A DNA stretch of 64,000 nucleotides from Lepus europaeus (Eukaryota > Chordata > Mammalia > Lagomorpha > Leporidae), in NCBI RefSeq assembly GCF_033115175.1, contig NC_084836.1, positions 78,086,253 to 78,150,252 on the forward strand, given 5' to 3'. The translations under genes were made by a program, and so were the position numbers. The notes beneath the pieces are model-generated. The model was given only the letters and a program-made list of their open reading frames with translations. It searched no databases and had not been told where the DNA came from. Below, piece after piece: positions 23,438 to 33,669 of this stretch. Every line of letters starts with the position of its first letter. Position 1 is the stretch's first letter.

Positions 23438-26182
23438 AAGAAGAAGAAGAAGGAGAAAATGGGAGAATCTGGGCTTCTGCTGTGGCATAGCAGCTATAGC
23501 CACAGCCTGAGACACCGGCACCCATATGGGTGCTGGTTTGAGTCCCGGCTGCTCTGCTTCGGATCCAGCTCCATGCTAATGCACCCAGAAGGGCAGCAGA
23601 AGTGCTTGGGCCCTGCATCCACATGGGAGATGGCCCTGGGGAGGCTCCTGGCTTCTGGCTTTGGCCTGGCCCAGTCCTAGTCATTGCAAACATTTGGGGA
23701 GTGAACCAGAAAATGGAAGATTTCTCTTTCTGTTCCTTTCTCTCTCTCTCTCTCTCTGGCTCTCTCTCTGGCTCTGTCTTTCAGGTAAATAAAATAAATC
23801 TTTTTTTAAATTATTTTTGACAGGTAGAGTGGACAGTGAGAGAGAGAGACAGAGAGAAATTCTTCCTTTGCCGTTGGTTCACCCTCCAATGGCCGCCACG
23901 GCCGGTGTGCTGCAGCCGGCGCACCGTGCTGATCCCAAGGCAGGAGCCAGGTGCTTCTCCTGGTCTCCCATGGGGTGCAGGGCCCAAGCACCTGGGCCAT
24001 CCTCCACTGTACTCCCAGGCCACAGCAGAGAGCTGGCCTGGAAGAGGGGCAACCGGGACAGAATCCGGCGCCCCGACAGGGACTAGAACGCGGTGTGCCG
24101 GCGCCGCAAGGCGGAGGATTAGCCTGTTGAGCCAAGGCGCTGGCCTAAAATAAATCTTTAAAAGAAAATGGGGGCCGGCACTGCAGCTCACTAAGCTAAT
24201 CCTCCACCTGTGGCACCGGTACTCCGGGTTGTAGTCCCGGTTGGGGCTCCGGATTCTGTTCTGGTTGCGCCTCTTCCAGTCCAGCTCTCTGCTGTGGCCC
24301 GGGAAGGCAGTGAAGGATGGCCCAAGTGCTTGGGCCCTGCACCCACAAGGGAGACCAGGAGGAAGCACCTGGCTCCTGGCTTCAGATCGGCACAGCACAC
24401 CGGCTGTAGCGGCCATTTGGGGCGTGAACCAACGGAAGGAAGACTTTTCTCTGTATCTCTCTCACACTGTCTGATTCTGCCTGTCAAAAAAAATAAGAGA
24501 AAAATGGGAGAAAACTGCCAACTTCCTCCTTGGGTGTATGAAGCTGAAGGGAGGGGACGAGGTGGCTGCATTAGCCATGGGGAGTGGGCAGGTGGGAGGA
24601 GGAGCCTGCCCTCTCCCCCTCCCACCTTCTGTTCCCCCCACCTCTCCCTTTCTCATAGGAAAACACTGAAACACAGCCACACTACAGAGCATAAAGGGTT
24701 TTCTTTTTTTTTTTTTCCAGAGTGGACAGTGAGAGAGAGAGACAGAGAGAAAGGTCTTCCTTTACCGTTGGTTCACCCTCCAATGGCTGCTGTGGCTGGT
24801 GCACCACGCTGATCTGAAGTCAGGAGCCAGGTGATTATCCTGGTCTCCCATGGGGTGCAGGGCCCAAACACTTGGGCCATCCTCCACTGCACTCCCGGGT
24901 CACAGCATAGAGCTGGCCTGGAAGAGGGGCAACCGGGACAGAATCCGGCGCCCCGACAGGGACTAGAACCCGGTGTGCCAGCGCCGCAGGCGGAGGATTA
25001 GCCTAGTGAGCCACGGCACTGGCCAGGGTTTTCTCATTCATCACTGGACGTGACTGCTAACACATTGCATTAACACTCCAGTGTTTAAAGTGTCTCCCTC
25101 ACTCCCAGCGAAGACCTGATTGCTAAGTAAGACTAGGAACAGCCACACAGTAACAGCAATGCTTTCACAAGGGCGCACACGCTTCTTATTCTGACCCATC
25201 TTGCAGAGGAGTAAACTGAGGTCTGAAGACTGCGTCACCTGAGTGACCGGGATCTCACTATCGGAGGGGCAGGCCACCAAACCCCAGGGGGAGCTGGAGC
25301 CAGGGAGAGGCAGCCCACCCAGGTCCACCTCCCATTCTCTCTGCAGGATCTTAGGATCCCCCAGTTACCCAGGGCGGGCCTGCCGTGTCTGCTCATCAGT
25401 TTGAGTGACATCGGAAGCGGGCTCATGAGCCAACAGTTAAATCACAGGGACTGATGGCATGAGACCAGAGGATGGGAATCAGCACGCCGCAGCAAAACCG
25501 GTCAGCAAAAAGGAGACACACTTGCTGCACTGCCACCTTGTGGTACAAGTGTGTACTTGCAACAGGGACCCGCCGGACAAGTGTACCCAGATGATCAGAC
25601 CCCATTTCTGGGCCACCTCCTCCCCACCCCCAGCCACCTCCTTGTCGGTTTCTCCTCATCAGTTATTTCCCAAAAAACCCAACTAATTGAACCAACATGT
25701 GGTATTATCGCTACGCTAACATAATTTACTAGCTGACATTGAAGGAAGGTTGGAGCAATAAAAAAGTTTCCAAATAGATTTTCTCTCTCTCTCTCTCTGC
25801 CTCTCCTCCCCTCTCTGTGTAACTCTTTCAAGTAAATAAATAAATCTTTTTTTAAAAGAAAAAAGTGCCCAGTCGGAGGGAAGCTACTCCCCGACCTGAG
25901 TCACCATCCTTTGTCCACAGGCACCAAGAGTGAGGGCCCCGGCGAGAGAGCCCACGCACAAACCTGCATCTGACTCCGGATGAGCTTCTGAACCCGGAAC
26001 AGGTAGGTGTCGTTGCTGTTGTTGTTGTAGGACTGGATGAAGAAGTTGAGCGTCGAGTTCATGTTCTTCTTGCTCATCGGCCTCTCCTGGAACCCCTCCC
26101 ATCTCTGGAAGTGGCCCAGCTTGGCCACCAGGGTCAGGGCGATCAGCACCAGCAGGGGGACCCTCCAGCGGCCTCCCTCCAT
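21548..26182 (-). CDS. CSTL1: CSTL1, cystatin-like 1
   Basis: Three exons (26182-25964, 22313-22203, 21631-21548) join in phase 0 through GT-AG introns to a 137-residue secreted cystatin-like protein. Residues 1 to about 20 are a signal peptide. KLGHFQRWEGFQ and SKKNMNSTLNFFIQSYNN are almost the same as human CSTL1 as I recall it. Family cysteines are at 91/101 and 114/134 and Pro-Trp at 122-123. The QxVxG site is replaced by QLTTG, so classical inhibition of papain-like enzymes is unlikely (inference). There are NNS/NDT sequons around residues 53-60. The start ATG has G at -3 and G at +4. The protein ends CLED, about eight residues shorter than the human form. The TG minisatellite begins right after the gene. 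Confidence 0.94.
22203..22313 (-). CDS. CSTL1: CSTL1 exon 2
   Basis: 37 codons, LTTGVEYKVTVKIGRTKCKR followed by NSSCPLQSKKLKK, donor GTATGT. Length equals exon 2 of the CST12-like gene. Confidence 0.93.
22486..22650 (+). repeat. 3'-truncated C-repeat SINE
   Basis: Head and body are present (CAGCGCCGGCATCTCATATG to GTGGGAGACTGGAAGGAAGC); the tail half is missing. In CSTL1 intron 1. Confidence 0.8.
22955..23053 (+). repeat. MIR SINE fragment
   Basis: CAGCCTCAGTTTATTTTTCT then GAAAATGGGAGAATC, the usual MIR core-to-tail pattern. It was the target of the SINE at 23054. Confidence 0.55.
23054..23454 (+). repeat. C-repeat SINE (GGCGCC subtype), young
   Basis: Flanked by a perfect 18-bp duplication GAAAATGGGAGAATCTGG (23036-23053 and 23455-23472). 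The tail has become an (ATA)n(AGA)n microsatellite (23384-23453). Confidence 0.94.
23473..23789 (+). repeat. C-repeat SINE, host of a nested insertion
   Basis: Forward copy with GTGGCATAGCAGCTATAGCC head and TTTCAGGTAAATAAAATAAATC tail; its tail was hit by the next SINE. Confidence 0.85.
23804..24145 (-). repeat. nested C-repeat SINE (GGCGCC subtype)
   Basis: Bounded by the perfect duplication TAAAATAAATCTTT (23790-23803 and 24146-24159). Confidence 0.93.
24172..24510 (+). repeat. C-repeat SINE
   Basis: GGGGCCGGCACTGCAGCTCA to CTGTCAAAAAAAATAAG. Follows directly on the nested pair. Confidence 0.9.
24705..25024 (-). repeat. C-repeat SINE (GGCGCC subtype), young
   Basis: Between duplications AGGGTTTTCT at 24695-24704 and 25025-25034; long T run at its tail end. 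Confidence 0.92.
25130..25270 (-). repeat. MIR SINE fragment
   Basis: GAGGAGTAAACTGAGGTCTG followed by GTCACCTGAGTGACC is the complement of the MIR CTCAGTTTCC region. Confidence 0.5.
25775..25862 (+). repeat. 3' end fragment of C-repeat SINE
   Basis: (TC)n, CTGTGTAACTCTTTCAAGTA and AAATAAATCTTT only. Confidence 0.8.
25964..26182 (-). CDS. CSTL1: CSTL1 exon 1 with signal peptide
   Basis: 73 codons from MEGGRWRVPLLVLIALTLVA to SQMQ, donor GTTTGT. The open frame extends upstream to an ATG at 26269, but homology and the leader place the start at 26182. Confidence 0.93.
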
Positions 26183-27652
26183 CTCTGAAGCCGCAGAAGC
26201 TTCTTGGGCCAGATGCACCTGCCAGGGAGGACGACGCCGGCAGCCAGCAGGCAGCAAGCAGCTGGTCACTTGCGTGCCAACACAGGCTTTCCCGGGAGGG
26301 GCCCTTCCTGCATTGAAGCAGAGATTGAAGCCCCCTCAACCTCGTGCTACCGAGACCCCTCCCCCAGCCTTTCCACCTAGCAGGGAAGAAACTGCCAGAA
26401 GGGATCCATCCTGCTATGCTGGGTGTGGCAGGTAGAGGGCGCTGCTGATGGGAAGGCTGTGGAGGAGATAAAACTTGGCCAGGGGTTGCAGGGAACAAGA
26501 GTAACACGGGCTGTGTGCCTACCTTGGGTTTCAGCTGTGCTCACACACCAGTGACCGTCCCCAGGGGTTCCTCTAGTGACAGCCTCTCCTGATTCCCTGC
26601 CACCGACCTGCAACAGATTTGTACTGCTGGATCCCATTGTGCCTGCATGCAGCCCTGGCACTAGCTTACGCTACCTGTGACCCCAGGGGAGCCTTGTGAG
26701 GTAGGCAGTCTTTATGAGGAGGGAAAGCTGCCAGTCCTATTCACAAATGAATCCTGCAGATCCCCAGAGGTTAGCTGTTGCCAGCACCCCTGAAGCTTAT
26801 GAGAGCACCCCATTTTATAAAGATGTGGTAAGGTGGGATCCCACAGGGTCCCATCCCAGAACGAGAGCCTCAGTGGGATCATTGAGGAGGGGTGCCTGAG
26901 ACGTGCAGGTGAGTGGATGGTGACATTGTACTGTGATGAGTTGAGATGCTAGCTTTCGGGGAAGTGCGATCAGAAAGCATTATGCTGTTCGTGCGGCCTT
27001 TTGGGTGTCTGAAATCCTTTCAAAATAAAGGCAAGAAGTACATTTCCAAAGCCTGGGCCTGTGAGAAGCAGCAGGATGTGGTAGGAGAAGCAAAGCTTCA
27101 GAATCCAGCTGCCCTGGTTTCCAGTCCTTTGCTGGAGACAGAAATCCGTTAATCCCCCCACCCCACCCCAGCCCAGCCCGCCAAGCCCCCATTCCTTCAT
27201 TTGTAATGTGAGTATGGGATGGCACCCTCCCCCCAGGCTGGGATAGATGCGCCCAGCCCCCTCCTGCCCCAGAGCCCCAGGCCACCCCTCCCAACCCCTG
27301 CACGAGGAGCTATCTCAGTGCCCTCCTTGGCCTGCACCTGGCTGCCTTAGTAGGACTCGGCCAGCTGGGGGTGGCGGCTTTGAGAACCCAGGAGGGACTC
27401 TGAGGAACAGACGAGACTGGATGATCTCAGCCAGTCCTGGACGCCTGGGATGTGCCCATTAGATGGTGGACCCAAGAGAGGCCCAGTAACCTTTGGGTGT
27501 TATTGTAGCAAATCTTTGAACTTGGGGCTGAAAGCATAGGAAAAAAACAAACAAACAAGCAAACAACTGGCTTAAGAAACATGGGAGTGGGTTATGTCCA
27601 TGGAGTAAGAGGAAGACATGGCCCTCAGGATGTATGCAAAAGAAAATTAGTG
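26183..27652. other. 5' flank of CSTL1, unassigned
   Basis: Must contain the CSTL1 promoter next to 26183; no CpG island and no clear TATA box. C-rich at 27150-27260. No exon found. Confidence 0.4.
26426..26444 (+). promoter_or_regulatory. CTCF-like motif upstream of CSTL1
   Basis: TGGCAGGTAGAGGGCGCTG fits the CTCF consensus over the AG-GGGCGCT core. It lies about 245 bp upstream of the CSTL1 start. Motif match only; occupancy unknown. Confidence 0.5.
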
Positions 27653-27906
27653 GGGCCCGCACTGTGGCATAGCAGGTTAAGCCATTGCCTGCAGTGCCAG
27701 CATCCCGTATGGGCACTGGTTCGAGTCCCAGCTGCTCCACTTCGATCCAGCTCTCTGCTATAGCCTGGGAAAGCAATGGAAGATGGCCTGGGTGCTTGAG
27801 CTCCTGCACCCATGTGGGAGACCGGGAAGAAGCTCCTGGCTCCTAGCTGCAGATTGGCGCAGCTCCGGCCATTACGGCCATCTGGGGAGTGAACCAGCAA
27901 TGGAAG

Positions 27907-27940
<34 letters not shown>

Positions 27941-28013
27941 CTCTCGCTCTCGCTCTCTGCCTCTCCTTCCCTAACTCTTTCAAATAAATAAATAAATCTT
28001 AAAAAAAAAAAAG
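27652..28013 (+). repeat. C-repeat SINE, first of a head-to-tail pair
   Basis: GGGGCCCGCACTGTGGCATA head, (TC)n run, AAATAAATAAATC and A-tail that abuts the next SINE. Confidence 0.92.
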
Positions 28014-28340
28014 GACCAGCGCCATGGCTCACTTGGTTAATCCTCCGCCTGCAGAGGATCCATGCCATATGGGTGCCAGGTTCTGGTCCCGGTTGCTCCT
28101 CTTCCAGTCCAGCTCTCAGCTGTGGCCCAGGAAGGCAGTGGAGGATGGCCCAAGTGCTTGGGCACCTGCATCCGCATGGGAGACTGGGAAGAACCACCTG
28201 GCTCCAGGCTTCAGATCAGTGCAGCGCGCCAGCCGTGGCGGCCATTTAGGGGGTGAACCAACGGAAGGAAGACCTTTCTCTCTGTCTCTCTCTCTCACTG
28301 TTTATAACTCTACCTGTCAAATAAAATAAACAAAATGTTA
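28014..28340 (+). repeat. C-repeat SINE (GGCGCC-related), second of pair
   Basis: GGACCAGCGCCATGGCTCAC begins immediately at the A-tail of the previous copy; ends CTGTCAAATAAAATAAAC. Confidence 0.9.
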
Positions 28341-28461
28341 AAACAAAAAAAAGAAAGATAGAAAATTAAGAAGGAGGCTTTAAGAAGCCTAACATGCCAC
28401 TGCCCACTCCCAGCATCCTCTGGGTCATAGCAGAGGAACTCCAGTCCCTGCTGTAAGCGGG

Positions 28462-28488
28462 GTGTGTGTGTGTGTGTGTGTGTGTGTG
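28462..28488. repeat. (GT)n microsatellite
   Basis: About 13 uninterrupted GT units. Confidence 0.9.
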
Positions 28489-28549
28489 ACATGAGGACAG
28501 GCTTGAAGTTCTACCATTGCCAGCCAAAGAGTGCCAGGAGTGACGCAAT

Positions 28550-29200
28550 AAGGCTCCCTCCTATCTTCTTCTATGGACATGGAATAAAGAGAAAACAGCA
28601 TTCTAGAAAGTTCCATGGCACAAAGGGAAAACAGGAAACTTAGCTAAAACCATGGAAGGGAGGGGGAATGAGAAATTGCTGGCCCAGTTATCTCCATGGG
28701 ATAATGGGGATATAAGGCAGGCAGCATCTTAGGGCATCAGAAATAAGGCGATGATAAGAGACTTCTTCAGGCCCATAGCAGACTGAAAACAGGGGCCTTC
28801 TGGGGGGATGAAGTGAAGATGACCTGGGGACACTGGTGGTGGCTTTGGAACATGAGGAAGGCAGGGCTGGGGCCATGGCATAGCGGGTAAAGCCTCCGCC
28901 TGCAGTGCCGGCATCCCATATGGGCATAGGTTTGAGTCCTGGTTGCACCACTTCCGATCCAGCTCTCTGCTATGGCCTGGAAAAGCAGTAGAAGATGGCC
29001 CAAGTCCTTGGGCCCCTGCACCCACGTGGGAGACCCGGAAGAAGCTCCTGGCTCCTGGCTTTGGATGGGCCCAACTCCGACCATTGTGGCCATTTGGGGA
29101 GTGAACCAGTGGATGGGAGACCTCTCTCTCTCTCTCTCCCCTCATCTCTTTGTCAATCTCTCTCTCCCTTTCTGTCACTCTTTCAAATAAAAATAAGTAA

Positions 29201-29244
<44 letters not shown>

Positions 29245-29770
29245 TGGTCTGATTATCTATCTGCATAGAATGGGAAGAAACATGGAGACTGGCCATGTCC
29301 ATGAAATAAAAAAAGTTAAGAGGCTTGGCTATGTGCAAGTAGAAGGGGGAAACGAGGTGCTGTTCATAAAAACAGGGGAAACAGATGCCACATTGTGTCA
29401 TGGATACAGGGAAATCAGAGGCATTTGGTGTAGATGTGCAAAATATGGGAGGCTTTTAGGTCCAAGGAGAAGGAGAAAAACTGAGATACTGGCTGTGTCC
29501 CTGTAGCAAGGCAGACAGGGACCCTAGTCAAGTCCATGCAATGCAAGAAAAACACCTGCTGTATCCATGGAAATGGGGGGGGGTAAGGAACCTGGCTTTG
29601 CACACGATGAAGGAGAAAGTTTGCAACATGAGAGCGTGCATGGAATAAGGGCAAAGCATGAGGTTTCCACGGAATACAGTGAGGTCTAGGAACGAGAGGG
29701 AAACTGGAGACGCACCAGATCCGCAGAACTAGAGGGACACAGTGTTCCTGGTCATGCTCACAAAATGAGA
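28550..29770. repeat. decayed ~35-bp tandem array, SINE-interrupted
   Basis: Degenerate units shaped like GTCCATGGAATAAGGGGAAA recur about every 27-42 bp: near 28571, 28610, 28648 and 28690, then after the SINE near 29294, 29328, 29359, 29397, 29432, 29459, 29492, 29530, 29563, 29600, 29635 and 29663. The period is not a multiple of three and no frame stays open, so it is not coding. I do not recognise the family. Confidence 0.65.
28867..29195 (+). repeat. C-repeat SINE inside the ~35-bp array
   Basis: GGGGCCATGGCATAGCGGGT to TTTCAAATAAAAATAAGTAA, followed by a (GA)n run at 29203-29242. Confidence 0.9.
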
Positions 29771-29774
29771 ATGG

Positions 29775-30160
29775 GTTGAGTCTGTAGTTTCAGTGGTTGA
29801 GATGCCCAGTTCGGATGCCTGTGTCCCAGAGTGCCTGGGCTGGGTACCAGCTCCAGCACCTGACCCCAGCTCCCTGCCGATGCAGATTGTCCTGGGAGGC
29901 AGCATGAGATGATAGCTCAAGCTATTTGGACACCTATCACTCACGTGAGCAACCTGGACTGAGTTCCTGGCTCTTAGCACCTCTCTCTTCCCTCTCCCTC
30001 TCCCCTCTCCCTCTTCTCTCTCTCCTCTCTCCCTCTCCTCTCTCTCTCCATCGCCTCTCTCACCTCTCTTCTCTCTCTCCTCTCTCCCTCTCCTCTTCCT
30101 CCCCCCATCTCCTCTCTCTCTCTACCCCCCTCCTTCTCAAATAAATTTTAAAGCATTTTT
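29775..30160 (+). repeat. old C-repeat SINE with expanded CT tract
   Basis: Diverged head and body (CCAGCTCCCTGCCGATGCAG, GGGAGGCAGCATGAGATGAT), then a long TCTCCC-rich run 29985-30138 and CTCAAATAAATTTTAAAG. Confidence 0.75.
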
Positions 30161-30857
30161 TAAATAAGAAAATGGAGATCTTATCAAATTATGGAATAAC
30201 AGCAACAAAATCCTCCTTCAAAAACAGAAGACTCCTTCCCAAGAACCCAGGAACTCCGGCCATCTGTCTCAGGTGCCTGAACCTGGTACCAGGGTTCCCG
30301 CTGGGTTGCCCGGATACATGTAAGTGGGATTCCTCTTGCGGCAGCCTGAGGAAGATGAAGGCTAGATGGGATGGGTGTCCAAAGAGGGCCCCTGTGAGCC
30401 CTCCGACTTCCTGATGTTGGCTGCAGACAGTCAGCCTTGAGGTTTCTCCATCAGTCTGCTCCCAGGGAGGCGGTGAGCAAGATGCAGACAAAAGGAAGGT
30501 GTGCCTTATCACCCCAGGCTGTGCTTCTACGGGCTGGGACAGCTGCAGACTGATCGGTCTCTGGCCAAAACTCACTGCTCATCGCATCAGGCCTCTGATG
30601 GGGTGTCAGGCCTGCAGCGGGAGTGCCCCTACTCCCCTCGATGGAGGTCACCTAGCTGATAGACACCTGAGCCCAAGGGATCCAGGGCCTGCGCCCAGAA
30701 CAGGCAACTGCACAGAGCATCCCCTGCCCATCCTGCCACCATCCAGGGCAGGTGCCTCGCTCCAGTCTCACTTTGCTGCCCTGGGGCAGCCTTGCTGGGA
30801 GCAGGTTCCGGAGGAGGGAAGAGGTAGTAGCCTGTTTGCACAGGAACCTGGCCAGCT

Positions 30858-30888
<31 letters not shown>

Positions 30889-31299
30889 GTCTCAGCTTCC
30901 TCTAGAGAGGATGGTGCAAATTGATCGACCACAGGAAGCGCCCAGGGATCCACTGTTGTTAATTTCACTAAGGAGAGAAACCGCAGGGGTGGGAGGGGGT
31001 GGAGCTAAAGGAGCTGGCAGGAGGGGTGGGGGGCTCCAGGCTGCTCTCTGTGGATGCCCTCCCCCTCCCTATCTCTTGGCCATCAGTTCTAACAGTGTTA
31101 CATCCGGCAGGAAATCCATCAGGGCAGGGAGGTGGGTCACGGAGGCGACCCCCTCTCACCAGCCTCCCCCTGGTTCCCGAATCGTCTGTTCCCTTTAGGC
31201 ATAGCGTGGGGGATCCTTATTTATTTTAATGCAGCGTTTTTTAGATAAACTAATTTTTGTCCCTTAAATAGCGCTTCCCCGCCCCATCAAGACTGGCCG
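30161..31299. other. unassigned intergenic DNA with a long T run
   Basis: No supported exon. A run of about 28 T at 30861-30888 may be the tail of a reverse-strand retroinsert, but nothing recognisable follows it. Confidence 0.4.
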
Positions 31300-31860
31300 C
31301 CAGATGTGGTGTAACCCAGGAAGGAAGTGTTATCTATTCAGAGACTCCCCCCAGCCTCCACCCCCACCCCAGCCCCGTGCCGCCAGCTACTGTTCCCAGG
31401 CAGCCCAGCGAGGGGCGCTCAGCGGTCTGCGGACCTGCGGGTGAGTTGCCTGCCACACGCGCCATCCGGTTTGCAGCAGCAGCAGCAGCAGCAGCAGCAG
31501 CCCGGAGCCCTGAGCCCGGAACCCTGGAGCTGCTGCATGAAGACGTGGTTGACCTTGGCTGGAAACAGCCTCGGGTCTGGAGAGCAGGCCGGCGGCAGCA
31601 GGCACACGAATTGCGAGGGACAAGGCGGTGCTACCGATGGCTGGCGCTGGCAGCACCCCAAAGGAGGCGTGCGCGCAGCGCGCTCCCGCTCCAGACTGAG
31701 ACTCCAGAGCAGAGAGGGGGAGCGCTCCTCTGCTTGCACTTGCCTCCCACCTGGGGCTATGCAATGGGGAAGGTCACCCAAAGTGGAGGATCCCCCCACC
31801 GGCAGGTCCTCCTCCACACCCAGTCTTTGGTCTCCACTCTGCAGGTGTTTTTCACAATAG
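31300..31860. other. GC-rich islet with (CAG)9
   Basis: Locally GC-rich with several CpGs and nine perfect CAG units at 31474-31500. Two long plus-strand frames overlap here (31327-31860 and 31377-32018), giving poly-Gln or poly-Ala, but the second runs into a SINE and neither has a known domain. Could be an unannotated exon or promoter; evidence is weak. Confidence 0.4.
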
Positions 31861-31924
31861 TGGCTAGCCGCTCCGGAACAGGCTACTCTATTTCAATAGC
31901 CATCAGCACTCATGCGCAAAAATG

Positions 31925-32098
31925 CATTTATTTTATTTATCTGAAAGGCAGAGGGAGGGAGATAAGAGTTCCTATCCACAAGCCGACTCCCCAAATGTTG
32001 CGACCATTTGGGAAGTGAACCAGCAGATGGAAGACCTCTGTGTGTGTGTGTAACTCTGCCTTTCAAATAAATAAAATAGATCTTTAAAAAAAAAAAAG
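31925..32098. repeat. palindromic C-repeat SINE ends
   Basis: A reverse tail piece (ATTTATCTGAAAGGCAGAGG) is followed after about 60 bp by a forward tail piece (CTCTGCCTTTCAAATAAATA), so the element can fold into a hairpin with its centre near 32000. Confidence 0.75.
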
Positions 32099-32104
32099 AA
32101 AAGA

Positions 32105-32300
32105 AAAACTCATCCCTTAACTTTTAAAAAATTTTAATTGATATGTAGCAAGTACATATTTATGAAGTGCTGTATGGGCTTTGGGTCCATGTACACAATG
32201 TGTAACAATTAAAACAGAGCAATGAGCATTTCCATCACCTTATCATTTCTTCGTGTTGGGAATACCCAAAATCCAGAGAATGCTATGTTACCTGAAATTA
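32105..32300 (-). mobile_element. old L1 3' fragment, antisense
   Basis: TTTTAATTGATATGTAGCAA, GGGTCCATGTACACAATGTG and ACCTTATCATTTCTTCGTGT follow the complement of an ancient L1 3' UTR. Confidence 0.55.
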
Positions 32301-32554
32301 GGCACAGAAAGACAAGCACCGCTAAACAAGCTGATTGCATAGCAACAGAGGGTGGAAGAGTGGCTACCCCAGAGAGGGTGGGGCGGGACTGGGAGAGGGC
32401 GGTTAGTGGAAACCAGGCACACTCTGGGTGGCTGCAGGAAGCTTATGTCTTCAGTGTGTTTACAGCCTGTTGGTGAAACAAAACCCTTAACCTTAATGGA
32501 GTGAAGGCATTGATTTTTTTTTTTCTCTTCTGCTTTGCACATTTGATGCCTTAT

Positions 32555-32791
32555 TTAGGAAATCAAGATCACAAGGCTACTTTCCTGTATTTTCAACTTC
32601 TTAAAGTTTAGCCCTTCTAGATTTTTCCATGGGGTGCGTTTGCTAATGTTTAATTCGGAGTTTTTGGACTTGTGTCCGTGATCGTCCTTGCTCATCTTGA
32701 CCTCCTGTGGTTTGGGCTTCATGGTGACACTGGTCTCGTATAAGTCACAGAGCATGTCAGACAAGGTCTCCATGGCCAATGGAGGTGCCAT
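32555..32791 (-). other. unidentified 78-codon open frame
   Basis: Starts MAPPLAMETLSDMLCDLYET and is lysine-rich afterwards. It lies outside SINEs and is AT-balanced. I recognise no family. It may be a piece of a retrocopy or chance; no splice or poly(A) evidence. Confidence 0.25.
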
Positions 32792-33304
32792 GGCAGGAGG
32801 AGAATCAGTTTATGCACAGGGGGTGTGGTCAATGGTGCATGGACACAGGGCAGCTGAAGGGTGCGGGGAACCATCTAGAAGGAGCATCAGCTGACCGCCT
32901 TGCAGAGGGACCAGGGACAAGTACTGAGGTCTCATCACTTTCCATCCTGCACCTCATGGCCAGGCAGCTCATTGAACAAACACAGAGGCCACAAGGCCCA
33001 GGAGCCCTGGGGCGGAATCTCTGTTGGCTACTGTCCTGGGGCGGAGTGAGTGGCATGGAGAAGGTGCATCAGTCAGACTTGCCCAGAGAAACAGCACCAG
33101 TGGCCACAGGTGCTCCTCCACTTAGAAGGGAGTTATGTCCAGATAAACCCATCATGAGCTGAAGGTATCGAATGTCGAGAATGCGTTCCATACACCCAAG
33201 CCAGCCAACCTCTTAGCTTAGTAACACAGCACACCGTAGAGCCTGGGGGCCCTCTCATGACCACAGGGTAGCCTGGGGGTTGTGTTCACTGCCACTGCTC
33301 AGCA

Positions 33305-33635
33305 TCACCAGACTGGCACTGTGGTGCAGAGGGGTAAGCCCCCCTCTGTGACACCAGCACCCTACACTGGAGCACTCCTTCAAATCCAGCTGCTTGCCTT
33401 CCCATCGAGCTTCACTCTAATGTGCTTGGGAGGCAGCAGATGACGGCCCAAGTCCTGGGGCCCTGCCATCCATATGGGACACCCACATGGAGTTCCTGAT
33501 TCCCGGCTTTGGCCTGGCTCAGCCCTGGCCATTGCAGCCATTTGGGTAGTAAACAAACAGATGGAAGATCTCTCTCTCCGTGTCTCTCCCCATCTCTCTG
33601 TAACTGCGTTTCAAATAAATAATCTTTTTTATAAG
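33305..33635 (+). repeat. old C-repeat SINE
   Basis: CAGACTGGCACTGTGGTGCA head, TGGGAGGCAGCAGATGACGG body, GCGTTTCAAATAAATAATC tail. Confidence 0.85.
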
Positions 33636-33669
33636 TGCAGAATACATGAATGATAAAGATTGACTATCT

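Noticed and set aside
24937-24975. GGCGCCCCGACAGGGACT, resembling a lentiviral tRNA-Lys primer binding site (RELIK is known in rabbits)
   Set aside because: The same string recurs in every GGCGCC-subtype C repeat (for example 15185, 24069, 37803, 45630) at the SINE head, with no LTR beside it.
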